From assembly GCA_016712505.1 (NCBI GenBank), contig JADJQY010000008.1:1-64000 (forward strand): 64,000 nt of DNA, written 5' to 3'. Shown in pieces: positions 11,383-18,809 of the stretch. Made by a program: the position numbers and the translations under genes. This DNA comes from Candidatus Eiseniibacteriota bacterium (GTDB lineage: Bacteria > Eisenbacteria > RBG-16-71-46 > CAIMUX01). Each line of letters begins with the position of its first letter. Position 1 is the stretch's first letter. Under the pieces are notes generated by a model. It searched no databases, was not told where the DNA came from, and worked only from the letters and a program-made list of their open reading frames with translations.

Positions 11383-11964
11383 TCAGGCTTCAGGCGCGGG
11401 GGCGTAGGGATGGGGTTCGAGCGCCCCGATGAAGGGGAGGTTCCGATGATGCTCGTCCCAATCCAGACCGTACCCGACCACATACTCGTTATCGATCGCC
11501 ACACCGTGTTCGTGCAGTGGGACTTCCAGGTGCGCCTCTCCTGGTTTGACCATCGCGCAGTACTCGATCCGTGCCGGTTGGTGTAGCCGGAGGAAGCGAT
11601 CCACGTACTGGATCTTGTTCCCCTTCGCTCGGATGCCCTCGACCACTACGACGTTCCGCCCCTGGATGTTCGCCCGAAGATCGTGCATCACCCGGACCGC
11701 ACTGGGGTCTCGGAGCCTCGGGTCGTAGCGGGAGACCTTCAGGAAGTCGATCTCGTGCGGGGCGTCGAAGGCCCGGATCAGGTCACTCAGGAAGATGAAC
11801 CCGCCCGAGAGGAGGCCGATGAAGACCGGGTTGCCGTCGCCCAGCCGGGTCTGCAGCCCGCGCCCGATTTCGCGGACCCGCTCGCGGATCTCCGACTCGG
11901 TTGCGACGACGCGAAGTCCGGCGCCGCCCAGTCGCACCCGTTCCCCGGGTCTGAGGTCTCTCAT
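11383..11964 (-). CDS. hpt: Hypoxanthine phosphoribosyltransferase-like protein with altered PRPP loop
   Basis: This is a 193-residue type I phosphoribosyltransferase of the hypoxanthine/guanine salvage family, recognised from GLLSGGFIFLSDLIR, DFLKVSRYD and VVGYGLDWDEHHRNLPFIG, and from its position between tilS and ftsH. ATG 11964 overlaps the tilS stop (ATGA), so the two are translationally coupled. The PRPP-binding loop is unusual. Where the family has an acidic pair and DTG (VEDIIDTG type), this protein reads VVVEGIRAKGNK, and the usual LKG before the first loop is LSG. Purine salvage activity is therefore uncertain. It may have a structural or regulatory role with TilS, as reported for the TilS-HprT pair in Bacillus. 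Confidence 0.82.
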   Translation of the reverse strand: MRDLRPGERVRLGGAGLRVVATESEIRERVREIGRGLQTRLGDGNPVFIGLLSGGFIFLSDLIRAFDAPHEIDFLKVSRYDPRLRDPSAVRVMHDLRANIQGRNVVVVEGIRAKGNKIQYVDRFLRLHQPARIEYCAMVKPGEAHLEVPLHEHGVAIDNEYVVGYGLDWDEHHRNLPFIGALEPHPYAPAPEA

Positions 11965-13004
11965 GACTCCCTTTCTGCAGGTCCACACCGCGCTTCCGCC
12001 CCCAATTGAAGGAAGCGGACCGACGCGCCATCGATCTCGGCGAGCACCCGGTGCGAAAGCTGAAAGCGCGCGCGCCGTCCATTTTGCGCCGCATCCGAGA
12101 GAGAACACAGTTGGGACCGATTCAGGTCCCGCGCGCTGCCTGTGAGTTCTTTGACCGCGCGCCGCAGGCACTCTTCCAAGATGGCCCGATGATAGGAGGC
12201 GAGCAGGGGGCGATCAAGGCGGATGACCAGTGGCTCCGGGCGGCTGGCGATCCGGGCCCAGGCCCCCCGGACCTCCCTCCGGAGGAGATCGCGGACCGTG
12301 CGGAGGCTCTCCGGGGCCCGGGCCACGCTCCGCCGGGCAGAGCGCCCAAACAGCTCGTCGATCCGGGGGAGCAGCCCGTGGCGGAGCCGGTTGCGACTGA
12401 AGCGGGGATCGAGGTTGGACGGATCCTCCCGCCAGACCAGCCGGTGACGCTCGGCAAAGCCGCGCAGATCCGCCCGTGAGACTCCGAGAAGAGGGCGGAT
12501 CCAGGGGCCACGCGCGGCCGCCATTCCCGCCAGGCCGGCCAGGCCCGTCCCGCGAAAGAGGTTCAGCAGCACGGTTTCCGCCTGATCGTCCTCGGTGTGG
12601 GCCAACAGGATCCGCTCCGCCCCGACCCCCGTCGCCATCTCCCGGAGCGCCCGGCGACGCGCCCCCCGTGCCCACGCCTCGAGATTGGCCGTCGGTGCCC
12701 GGTCCAGCCGGGTTACCCGACAGCTCAGCCCCAGCGAGGCGGCCGCTCCCTCGACCCAGCAGACGTCCTCCGCGGAGTCAGGGCGGAGTCCGTGGTCGAC
12801 GTGGCCGACGGTCAGGGTGTAGCGGCGGCCGGGGGACTCCAGGCTGGCCAGGGCGAGCAGGGCGATCGAGTCGCACCCTCCTGAGACCGCCACCAGGAGG
12901 TGGCTGCCGCTCTCGACCCGGGCGCGCTTCAGTGCGTGGCGGAACCTCGCCCGCAGGCGGAAGTCGTCACGATCGGCGGGAAAGCGATCGGGCCAGTGGT
13001 GCAC
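11961..13004 (-). CDS. tilS: tRNA(Ile)-lysidine synthetase TilS
   Basis: TilS converts the wobble cytidine of tRNA-Ile(CAU) to lysidine, switching it from methionine to isoleucine identity. The 347-residue protein has the N-type PP-loop SGGCDS at residues 41-46, the HVDHGLRPDSAED segment, LLAHTEDDQAETVLLNLFRGTGL and RPLLGVSRADLRGF, followed by a C-terminal domain. The start is GTG 13004; no better in-frame ATG is visible. The stop overlaps the start of hpt. A CAT-anticodon tRNA gene lies only 120 bp upstream on the same strand. Confidence 0.95.
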   Translation of the reverse strand: MHHWPDRFPADRDDFRLRARFRHALKRARVESGSHLLVAVSGGCDSIALLALASLESPGRRYTLTVGHVDHGLRPDSAEDVCWVEGAAASLGLSCRVTRLDRAPTANLEAWARGARRRALREMATGVGAERILLAHTEDDQAETVLLNLFRGTGLAGLAGMAAARGPWIRPLLGVSRADLRGFAERHRLVWREDPSNLDPRFSRNRLRHGLLPRIDELFGRSARRSVARAPESLRTVRDLLRREVRGAWARIASRPEPLVIRLDRPLLASYHRAILEECLRRAVKELTGSARDLNRSQLCSLSDAAQNGRRARFQLSHRVLAEIDGASVRFLQLGAEARCGPAERES

Positions 13005-13050
13005 AGGGTCCGCCTTGGGACCGGGGAACGCCAGGCTCGCTCCGAGGGTT

Positions 13051-13100
13051 CCCTGTCTATTGCCCCGGGACCCTGTCCATTGCCCCAGGACCCTGTCCGG
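13051..13100. repeat. Short tandem repeat, 20-bp unit, about 2.5 copies
   Basis: Units begin at 13051, 13071 and 13091 with CCCTGTC(C/T)ATTGCCCC(G/A)GGA; the third is cut short. They lie between tilS and the tRNA gene, outside any coding frame. They could be a dispersed intergenic repeat family or a recombination scar. No function can be assigned from this one locus. Confidence 0.6.
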
Positions 13101-13124
13101 GCCGAACCGAGAGGAGAAAAGGTG

Positions 13125-13197
13125 TGGCGGCGCAGGGACTCGAACCCCGGACCTGGTGATTATGATTCACTCGCTCTACCGACTGAGCTACGCCGCC
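13125..13197 (-). tRNA. tRNA-Met (anticodon CAT), elongator type
   Basis: The 73-nt gene folds into a full cloverleaf. It has a 7-bp acceptor stem (GGCGGCG with CGCCGCC), a D arm GCTC/GAGC, an anticodon loop ATCATAA giving CAT, and a T arm with loop TTCGAGT. G1 pairs with C72, so it is not an initiator tRNA. The 27-43 pair is an A-C mismatch. CCA is not encoded. Elongator tRNA-Met is the best call from the GGC...TAGCTCAG start. tRNA-Ile(CAT), the TilS substrate, is the alternative, and the adjacency to tilS keeps it open. Confidence 0.9.
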
Positions 13198-13268
13198 AAC
13201 ACTTGGAACGAAGGCGTATATTCCTCAAGCCCGGCTTCGAGTGTCAAGCAAACAGTGGTTCTTCACGC

Positions 13269-13508
13269 CTATTCGGCGAGCACGCGCCCATCGACCTCGA
13301 TCAGTCGGTCGAGGCGGATATCGCGGCCATCCCCGGTGGTGAGAAACTCCGCTCCGGCGCGGGTGAAGACGTCGGCGATGTGGGTGGTCAGCGACAGGAC
13401 CACCCCGGAGTCGTCGCGATAACGAAGTGCGCAGCTCCGACGGCGGGTCGAAAGGTCGAGCAGTCGGTCGTGCTCTCCGCAGTCAATGGGTCGATAGGGG
13501 TCGGACAT
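13269..13508 (-). CDS. rof: Rho-binding antiterminator Rof (YaeO family)
   Basis: Rof-family proteins bind the primary RNA-binding region of Rho and reduce Rho-dependent termination. The 79-residue protein has the family pattern: YRPIDCGEHDRLLDL at the N-terminus, then a small beta-barrel with CALRYRD, TTHIADVFTRAGAEFL and DGRDIRLDRLIEVDG. ATG 13508 follows GGAGG with good spacing. It stands alone, upstream of the tRNA gene on the same strand and divergent from the outer-membrane barrel gene. It matters because the Rho encoded at 57876-59630 lacks the domain that Rof is known to target. Confidence 0.82.
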   Translation of the reverse strand: MSDPYRPIDCGEHDRLLDLSTRRRSCALRYRDDSGVVLSLTTHIADVFTRAGAEFLTTGDGRDIRLDRLIEVDGRVLAE

Positions 13509-13593
13509 GGGACCTCCTCAGCAGCAGGTTCGCCTGCCGGTGCCCTCGGTCCAAGCCAAAATCGCGTCCCCCGGACCGCCCCGCCCGCGTTCC

Positions 13594-13622
13594 TTGACCC
13601 GCCCTGCCCCCTTGGCTAGACT
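13594..13622 (+). promoter_or_regulatory. Sigma-70-type promoter
   Basis: TTGACC (13594-13599) and TAGACT (13617-13622) are separated by exactly 17 bases and lie 62 bp upstream of the barrel-protein ATG. Confidence 0.6.
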
Positions 13623-13683
13623 GGCCCTCCAAGCCGGGGATTCAAGGGGTTGTCCCCACCACACGACTCGAGGAGACGGATTC

Positions 13684-14481
13684 ATGGTTCGCACCGAGGT
13701 TCGCCCCGTGAGGAGGCGTACGCAGGGCTGGGTTTTCGGACTCCCACTCCTCCTCGCCTTCGTCCTTTCGGGATTGACCACGTCCCCGCGCTCGGCCGGG
13801 GCCCAGGATGATGCGGGAAACACCGCCACCGATCTGACCGTGCGTGACGACAGAGCCGAGGTGAAGCGGGCCTTCGGTTCGCTGAGCGGATTCAGCGCCT
13901 ACGGTGCCACCTTGGGCGGGATGCGGATGTTCGGCGGCGATCTGGCCAAGGGGGCGCAGATCCGCCCGCTGATGCAGGCCAGCTTCCGCTACCGATTCAG
14001 CGACCGCTGGAGCGGGGCGGGCGAGTTCGGGATGGGGTGGAACTCCTTCGCCGACCGTGGCGACTCGGTCGCGACCTACTACTTCGGCACCCTCGGCGCG
14101 CTGCGCCAGATGAGCGTGCTCCAGGGGGCGGTGGTCAGGGCCGGGGGCGGCGTCGGCATGTACCGCTACAACTACAAGTTCAAAGGGAAGAGCATCCTCG
14201 ATCCGGAAACGCATCGAGCCTACCGGGGCTTCGTGCCGGGGATCTACGTCGGCGCGGAGGCGGAGCGCCGGATGACGCGCCACGTGACGCTGACCGGACA
14301 CCTGCAGCAACATTTCGTCTTCACCGCCGCGGATCGATACAAGAGTCTCTACGACGTGAATCAGACTTTCCTCGGCTTCCGCTTCGGCCTGCACTACCAC
14401 TTCTCGCCCGACCAGGGGATCATGTGGGAACGGAAGGAAGTCCGTAAGGTCCGGATCGAATCGGGCAAGGCGGGGAAGTAG
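13684..14481 (+). CDS. Outer-membrane beta-barrel protein
   Basis: A secreted 265-residue protein with a positively charged N-terminus, a hydrophobic core (GLPLLLAFVLSGL) and a signal-peptidase-like site before QDDAGN. The mature part alternates aromatic and polar residues in the manner of an OmpA/OmpW-type eight-strand barrel (RPLMQASFRYRFSDRWSGAG, YYFGTLGALRQ, FLGFRFGLHYHFSPD). ATG 13684 is preceded by GAGGAGACGG. It has its own promoter and is followed by a hairpin before guaB, so it is probably a single-gene unit. The specific function is not recognisable. Confidence 0.75.
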   Translation: MVRTEVRPVRRRTQGWVFGLPLLLAFVLSGLTTSPRSAGAQDDAGNTATDLTVRDDRAEVKRAFGSLSGFSAYGATLGGMRMFGGDLAKGAQIRPLMQASFRYRFSDRWSGAGEFGMGWNSFADRGDSVATYYFGTLGALRQMSVLQGAVVRAGGGVGMYRYNYKFKGKSILDPETHRAYRGFVPGIYVGAEAERRMTRHVTLTGHLQQHFVFTAADRYKSLYDVNQTFLGFRFGLHYHFSPDQGIMWERKEVRKVRIESGKAGK

Positions 14482-14520
14482 CGACGCGCGGCGATCGAGC
14501 GGGTCGTAGAGTCAAGATCG

Positions 14521-14551
14521 CGAAAGGCCGGGGGCTCACCTCGGCCTTTCG
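14521..14551 (+). terminator. Hairpin terminator after the barrel gene
   Basis: CGAAAGGCCG and CGGCCTTTCG form a perfect 10-bp stem with an 11-base loop, 39 bp after the barrel-gene stop and before guaB. There is no T tract, so termination may be weak or Rho-assisted. Confidence 0.55.
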
Positions 14552-14623
14552 TGCAAGCAAGAGATCCGACCCCGGCTGCGGTCACGGGCTGCCTGGGATG
14601 GTTCGCAATCGGGAGGATTCGAC

Positions 14624-16084
14624 ATGGAGAAGCGACTGATCGGTGTGGGCCTGACCTTCGATGACGTGCTGCTCGTGCCCGCCCGCTCGGAGGTGATGCC
14701 TTCTGAAGTCGATGTCCGGGTCAATCTCACCAAGCGACTGGCGCTCGGCGTACCGTTGGTCTCCGCGGCGATGGACACGGTGACCGAGGCGCGATTGGCG
14801 ATCGCCCTGGCTCGTGCCGGTGGGCTCGGAATCGTGCACAAGAATCTCTCGATCGAGGGCCAGGCGGCCGAGGTGGACAAGGTCAAGCGGTCGGAGAGCG
14901 GGATGATCGCCGATCCGATCACCCTGCCGCCGAATCTCTCGATCGGCGAGGCCTTGCAGGTGATGGCCAAGTATCGCGTCTCGGGGATCCCGATCACTCA
15001 GCAGGGAAAACTGGTCGGCATTCTGACCAACCGCGATCTCCGCTTCATCGACGACCCGTCCCTCCCGATCGAGCGGATCATGACCAAGGAGAAGCTGATC
15101 ACCGCCCCGGTCGGCACTACGCTGGAGAAGGCGAAGCAGATCCTCCACCAGTATCGGATCGAGAAGTTGCCGGTCGTGGACGACCAGGGCCACCTCCGCG
15201 GCCTGATCACGGTCAAGGACATCCTGAAGAAGATCCAGTACCCCGACGCCTGCGTGGACGAGAAGGGGCGCCTCCGCGTGGGGGCGGCGATCGGCATCTC
15301 GGGCGACTTCCTGGAGCGCGCCCAGGAGCTGGCCGCCAAGGGGGTCGACGTGCTGGCCCTCGACAGCGCGCACGGGCACTCGCAACGGGTACTCGAGTGT
15401 CTCTCCGCGCTGCGCACCGCCCTGCCTGAGGTCGACATCATCTGCGGCAACGTCGCGACCAAGGAGGCGACGCGGGAGCTCTGCGAGCGCGGGGCGGATC
15501 TGGTCAAGGTGGGCATGGGCCCGGGCGCGATCTGCACCACCCGCATCGTGGCGGGAATCGGCGTGCCCCAGATCACCGCGGTTTCCGATTGCGCCGAAGA
15601 GGCAGACAAGCGCGGTGTGCGCGTGATCGCCGATGGTGGTATCCGCTACTCGGGCGACATCCCGAAGGCGATGGCGGCCGGCGCGTCCGCGGTCATGATC
15701 GGCAACCTCTTCGCCGGCACGGAGGAGAGTCCCGGGGAGTCGGTCCTCTTCCAGGGACGGAGCTACAAGGTGTATCGGGGAATGGGCTCGATCGACGCGA
15801 TGCAGAAGGGGAGCAGCGACCGCTACTTCCAGTCCGAGTCGGCCGGGGCCGACAGCGGAACCAAGCTGGTGGCCGAGGGGATCGAGGGGCGGGTTCCGTA
15901 CAAGGGGAACCTCGCTGCCGTGGTCTACCAATTGATCGGCGGCCTCCGGGCGGGAATGGGGTACTGCGGTGTTTCGAACATCGAGCAGCTTCGGACCCAG
16001 ACCAAGTTCATGCGCGTGACCGAGGCCGGGGTGCGCGCGTCCTCTAACCGCCGGCGACTCCCCGCTCCGTACGGTCCTCGCTAG
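14624..16084 (+). CDS. guaB: Inosine-5'-monophosphate dehydrogenase
   Basis: GuaB oxidises IMP to XMP, the committed step of guanine nucleotide synthesis. At 486 residues it has the full bacterial length: TIM-barrel start (LTFDDVLLVPARSEV), two CBS domains at about residues 93-210, the catalytic cysteine in GPGAICTTR (near residue 303), and the flap and potassium-site regions (YRGMGSIDAM, EGIEGRVPYKG). The start has GGAGG upstream. Its stop is intertwined with that of the convergent crp-like gene: the CTAG at 16081-16084 supplies TAG to both. GuaB and the hpt-like protein are both purine enzymes but are not in one operon here. Confidence 0.97.
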   Translation: MEKRLIGVGLTFDDVLLVPARSEVMPSEVDVRVNLTKRLALGVPLVSAAMDTVTEARLAIALARAGGLGIVHKNLSIEGQAAEVDKVKRSESGMIADPITLPPNLSIGEALQVMAKYRVSGIPITQQGKLVGILTNRDLRFIDDPSLPIERIMTKEKLITAPVGTTLEKAKQILHQYRIEKLPVVDDQGHLRGLITVKDILKKIQYPDACVDEKGRLRVGAAIGISGDFLERAQELAAKGVDVLALDSAHGHSQRVLECLSALRTALPEVDIICGNVATKEATRELCERGADLVKVGMGPGAICTTRIVAGIGVPQITAVSDCAEEADKRGVRVIADGGIRYSGDIPKAMAAGASAVMIGNLFAGTEESPGESVLFQGRSYKVYRGMGSIDAMQKGSSDRYFQSESAGADSGTKLVAEGIEGRVPYKGNLAAVVYQLIGGLRAGMGYCGVSNIEQLRTQTKFMRVTEAGVRASSNRRRLPAPYGPR

Positions 16085-16761
16085 GTGTCGGCGATCTGCC
16101 GCAGTCGATCCGGGGCAAGAATTGTGATAAGGCTGCCGTCGACCTCGATGATCTCGAGGTCACGGAATCGTCGCAGGCAGCGGGAGAGGGTCTCGTTCAC
16201 CGTTCCGATGCTCGCCGCGACGTCCCCCTTCGAGGCGCCCAGATCCGCCACCGGGAGATCGCTCCCGCTGCGCGACCCCGTCGCCTGATTCAAGAGGTAG
16301 CGGGCGAGTCGAGTCGAGACGTCCCGGGTGGTCAGCTCCTCGATCTTGGCCACGAACTCGCGGATCCACCGGGCCAGGCCCCCCATGACCTTGAGCGAGA
16401 TCGAAGGGTGATCGCGGATCAGCTCGATGAACTCCTCCCGACCGAAGAAGGCGACGGCCGACTCCTCGAGCGCAATCGCGGTGGCCGGGTACTCACCGAG
16501 CTCGATCGCCGCGGCTTCGGCGAAGATCTGCCCCGGGTCGACGAAGTGGAGTACCATGGTCCGACCGTCCGGGGTGCTGCGGCAGATCTTGATCCGTCCG
16601 GTCAGGAGGACGAACAGCCCGGTGGCTGGATCTCCCTCGTTGAAGAGCGCGGCTCCGCGCTCCACGTACCGGATCTGGGCCGTGCGTTCGAGCGCACGCC
16701 CCTCGGCCTCGTTCAGCTGGCGGAAAATCTGGGCTTGGCGAAGAAGGGGGCGCGGATTCAT
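16081..16761 (-). CDS. Crp/Fnr-family transcriptional regulator
   Basis: A 226-residue regulator with an N-terminal cyclic-nucleotide-binding-type barrel (GAALFNEGDPATGLFVLLTGRIKI, FVDPGQIFAEAAAIELGEYPATAIA), a dimer helix and a C-terminal winged helix. The recognition helix contains VNETLSRCLRRF. The E..SR pattern is that of Fnr-like proteins that read TTGA half-sites. It lacks the N-terminal cysteine cluster of Fnr, so it is not an oxygen-sensing iron-sulfur type; DNR/HcpR-like or cAMP-responsive types remain possible. It lies next to the nitrite-reductase operon, which has a matching palindrome, and is the obvious candidate regulator. No clear ribosome site precedes the start. Confidence 0.85.
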   Translation of the reverse strand: MNPRPLLRQAQIFRQLNEAEGRALERTAQIRYVERGAALFNEGDPATGLFVLLTGRIKICRSTPDGRTMVLHFVDPGQIFAEAAAIELGEYPATAIALEESAVAFFGREEFIELIRDHPSISLKVMGGLARWIREFVAKIEELTTRDVSTRLARYLLNQATGSRSGSDLPVADLGASKGDVAASIGTVNETLSRCLRRFRDLEIIEVDGSLITILAPDRLRQIADT

Positions 16762-16812
16762 GCGGTGATGAATACCGCGCCCGGGGGTGGAAGCGCAATG
16801 GACGCGCTGAGG

Positions 16813-18291
16813 CTACGAGCCGGCGACCAGTCTCAGCTTCGCCACGGAGAGGCGTCCCTGCTGGGCGTAGTCGATGGCTTCACCGAGGATGCGGGCCGCT
16901 TCCTGGGGGGCGTGGAAGCCGGTGGAGTTCTCCGCGTTGATGAAATCGACCCGATACTGCGCCCGCCGTTGCAGCGCGCGCGCCTCCGCGAGCTGAGCGT
17001 CGGTCGCACCGGCCGCCATCGCCTGCTCGATCTCCGAAATCAACGCGACCACCGCATCGAGGGATCGGTCCATGAGCCTGGCGGTCCGCTCCTGGATCAT
17101 CTCGACCCGCGCCACCAGTTCGGCCGAGTCGTTTCGATGACAGACCTGGCAGGACTTGTCGACGTGGAGGAGCGGGCTCCGCACCTGGTGGTCACTGATC
17201 TTGTGCGCCCCCTCACGCACGTAGGGCATGTGGCAGTCCGCGCAGGCCACGCCCGAGCGAGCGTGAATCCCCTGGCTCCAGAGTTCGAACTCGGGGTGCT
17301 GCACCTTGACCGCCGAGGCGCCGCTGATCTTGTGCTTGAAATCGGCGAAGGCCGAGCCGTCGGGGAAGGTGTAGCGATCGTAGAACGACTCGATGTTCTC
17401 CACCTTCAGCCCGTCCCCCCAGGGAAAGAAGAGCGTGGCCTTCGAGGCGCAGTAGTATTCGACGTGGCACTGTCCGCAGACCAAGGATCGCATCTCCTGA
17501 CGATTGGCCAGAGCGTTCGGATCGTAAGGCGTCGTCTTGTTCCCCTCCCGCCACTTCACGATCGAGGGGAGGTGAGGTACCGGATCGGAACTCTGGGCCA
17601 GAGCGACCAACCCGTTCAGCAATCCCGGGCGGGTGACGCGTAGCTGCATCGAGGCCGGGTCGTGACAGTCGATGCAGGCCACCGGATGTTCCATCCGCTT
17701 TCCCGCGTCGGCGTAGGTTTCGGCGCAGACCACGGGAAACCCCTTCATCAGCTGGGCCTGTCCGTTGGCGCTGATCAAAGGCTCGTCCAAGGTGCCGGGA
17801 GCGCCGGCTGCGATTCCGGCTTCGCGGTACGCTACGGTCGTCGAGGCGTGGCAATGAAGGCAGGAGCCGGTCTGCGGGCGCTGCAGCACGCGCTCCGTCT
17901 CCTTCTGGTCGTGCAGCATGTAGGCGTGCCCACGCTCCTCCCGGAAGTCGATGGCGAAGGCGTATCCGGCCCACATCGTCTTGAGCCGAGGATCCTGTTC
18001 GATCTTGCTGTAGGTCTTCTTCACTCCATCTTCGCCGATGGCGAAGGGATCGGCCTCACTTCCGCCATAGCGGGTGCGGTCCATGTCCACCGTGCGCTTG
18101 TATCCGTCGTATTGCCGGGGGAAGTTTTTCCCCCACTCGGCCGGGTCGATCGTCTTCTCGTTGATGTCGACCACCCGGAAGACGGTGGTCTTCGCCTCTT
18201 CCTTCCGCTCGGCCATGTTCTCGCGCAGCGAGAGGACGGCGGCAACCGCGACGGCGGAGGCCACCGCAACCAGGAGATAGCGGCTGTTCAT
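16813..18291 (-). CDS. nrfA: Cytochrome c nitrite reductase catalytic subunit (NrfA, CXXCH at haem 1)
   Basis: NrfA reduces nitrite to ammonium with six electrons in the periplasm. The 492-residue protein starts at ATG 18291, behind AAAGGAAC, and has an N-terminal signal/anchor segment (LLVAVASAVAVAAVLSL). Five haem motifs are seen in order: CLHCH, CIDCH, CGQCH, CADCH and CQVCH. Family residues include CGQCHVEYYC and the HKISDHQVRSPL segment. The first site, which holds the catalytic haem, has His rather than the lysine (CXXCK) of the best-studied enzymes; CXXCH NrfA clades are known, for example in Campylobacter. It lies 13 bp downstream of nrfH. Confidence 0.93.
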   Translation of the reverse strand: MNSRYLLVAVASAVAVAAVLSLRENMAERKEEAKTTVFRVVDINEKTIDPAEWGKNFPRQYDGYKRTVDMDRTRYGGSEADPFAIGEDGVKKTYSKIEQDPRLKTMWAGYAFAIDFREERGHAYMLHDQKETERVLQRPQTGSCLHCHASTTVAYREAGIAAGAPGTLDEPLISANGQAQLMKGFPVVCAETYADAGKRMEHPVACIDCHDPASMQLRVTRPGLLNGLVALAQSSDPVPHLPSIVKWREGNKTTPYDPNALANRQEMRSLVCGQCHVEYYCASKATLFFPWGDGLKVENIESFYDRYTFPDGSAFADFKHKISGASAVKVQHPEFELWSQGIHARSGVACADCHMPYVREGAHKISDHQVRSPLLHVDKSCQVCHRNDSAELVARVEMIQERTARLMDRSLDAVVALISEIEQAMAAGATDAQLAEARALQRRAQYRVDFINAENSTGFHAPQEAARILGEAIDYAQQGRLSVAKLRLVAGS

Positions 18292-18304
18292 GGGGGAGTT
18301 CCTT

Positions 18305-18748
18305 TCATCGCACCGGTCCGTGGCCCACCGAGACGTGGCACCGGATGCAGTCGAACTTCGAATCGTCATTGGCGTGCGCGACCGTGACCTGGCTCACCAT
18401 CTCGTGATGGCACTCCGCGCAGTTCTGGTTCAGGATCCTGCGATTGTGCGGGCGGATGCGGATCGGCTCGGGGAAGTCCTGCAGGGTGAACCCCTTCGAG
18501 TGCCAGAATCCGTTCTCTGCCTTGGTCAGGTACTTCGGCACCAGTGCGTGCGGCGAGTGGCAGTCGTTGCAGGTTGCCGCCGCGTGGTGACTCGACTTGG
18601 CCCAGCCGTCGTACTGCTCGTTCATGATGTGGCAGTTCTTGCAGGCGTTGGGATCGTTCGAAGCGTAGGAGAGCCCCTGGCCGTACCAGAAGGTGTGGAC
18701 CGCCGCTCCGAAGAGCACACCGAGCAGGATCGAAATGAGAATCTTCAT
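18305..18748 (-). CDS. nrfH: Cytochrome c nitrite reductase small subunit NrfH (quinol dehydrogenase)
   Basis: NrfH anchors NrfA to the membrane and passes electrons to it from menaquinol. The 147-residue NapC/NirT-type protein has one N-terminal membrane helix (ILISILLGVLFGAAVHTF) and four CXXCH sites: CKNCH (followed by IM, the usual methionine position), CNDCH, CAECH and CIRCH. It sits between the porin gene (61 bp upstream) and nrfA (13 bp downstream), all on one strand, so the three are likely co-transcribed. Confidence 0.93.
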   Translation of the reverse strand: MKILISILLGVLFGAAVHTFWYGQGLSYASNDPNACKNCHIMNEQYDGWAKSSHHAAATCNDCHSPHALVPKYLTKAENGFWHSKGFTLQDFPEPIRIRPHNRRILNQNCAECHHEMVSQVTVAHANDDSKFDCIRCHVSVGHGPVR

Positions 18749-18809
18749 GCCGGATCAGCTCCTGTGACCGCGGCGTGGGTGATTGCCGACGCCGCGGCCC
18801 GTTTGCGGC

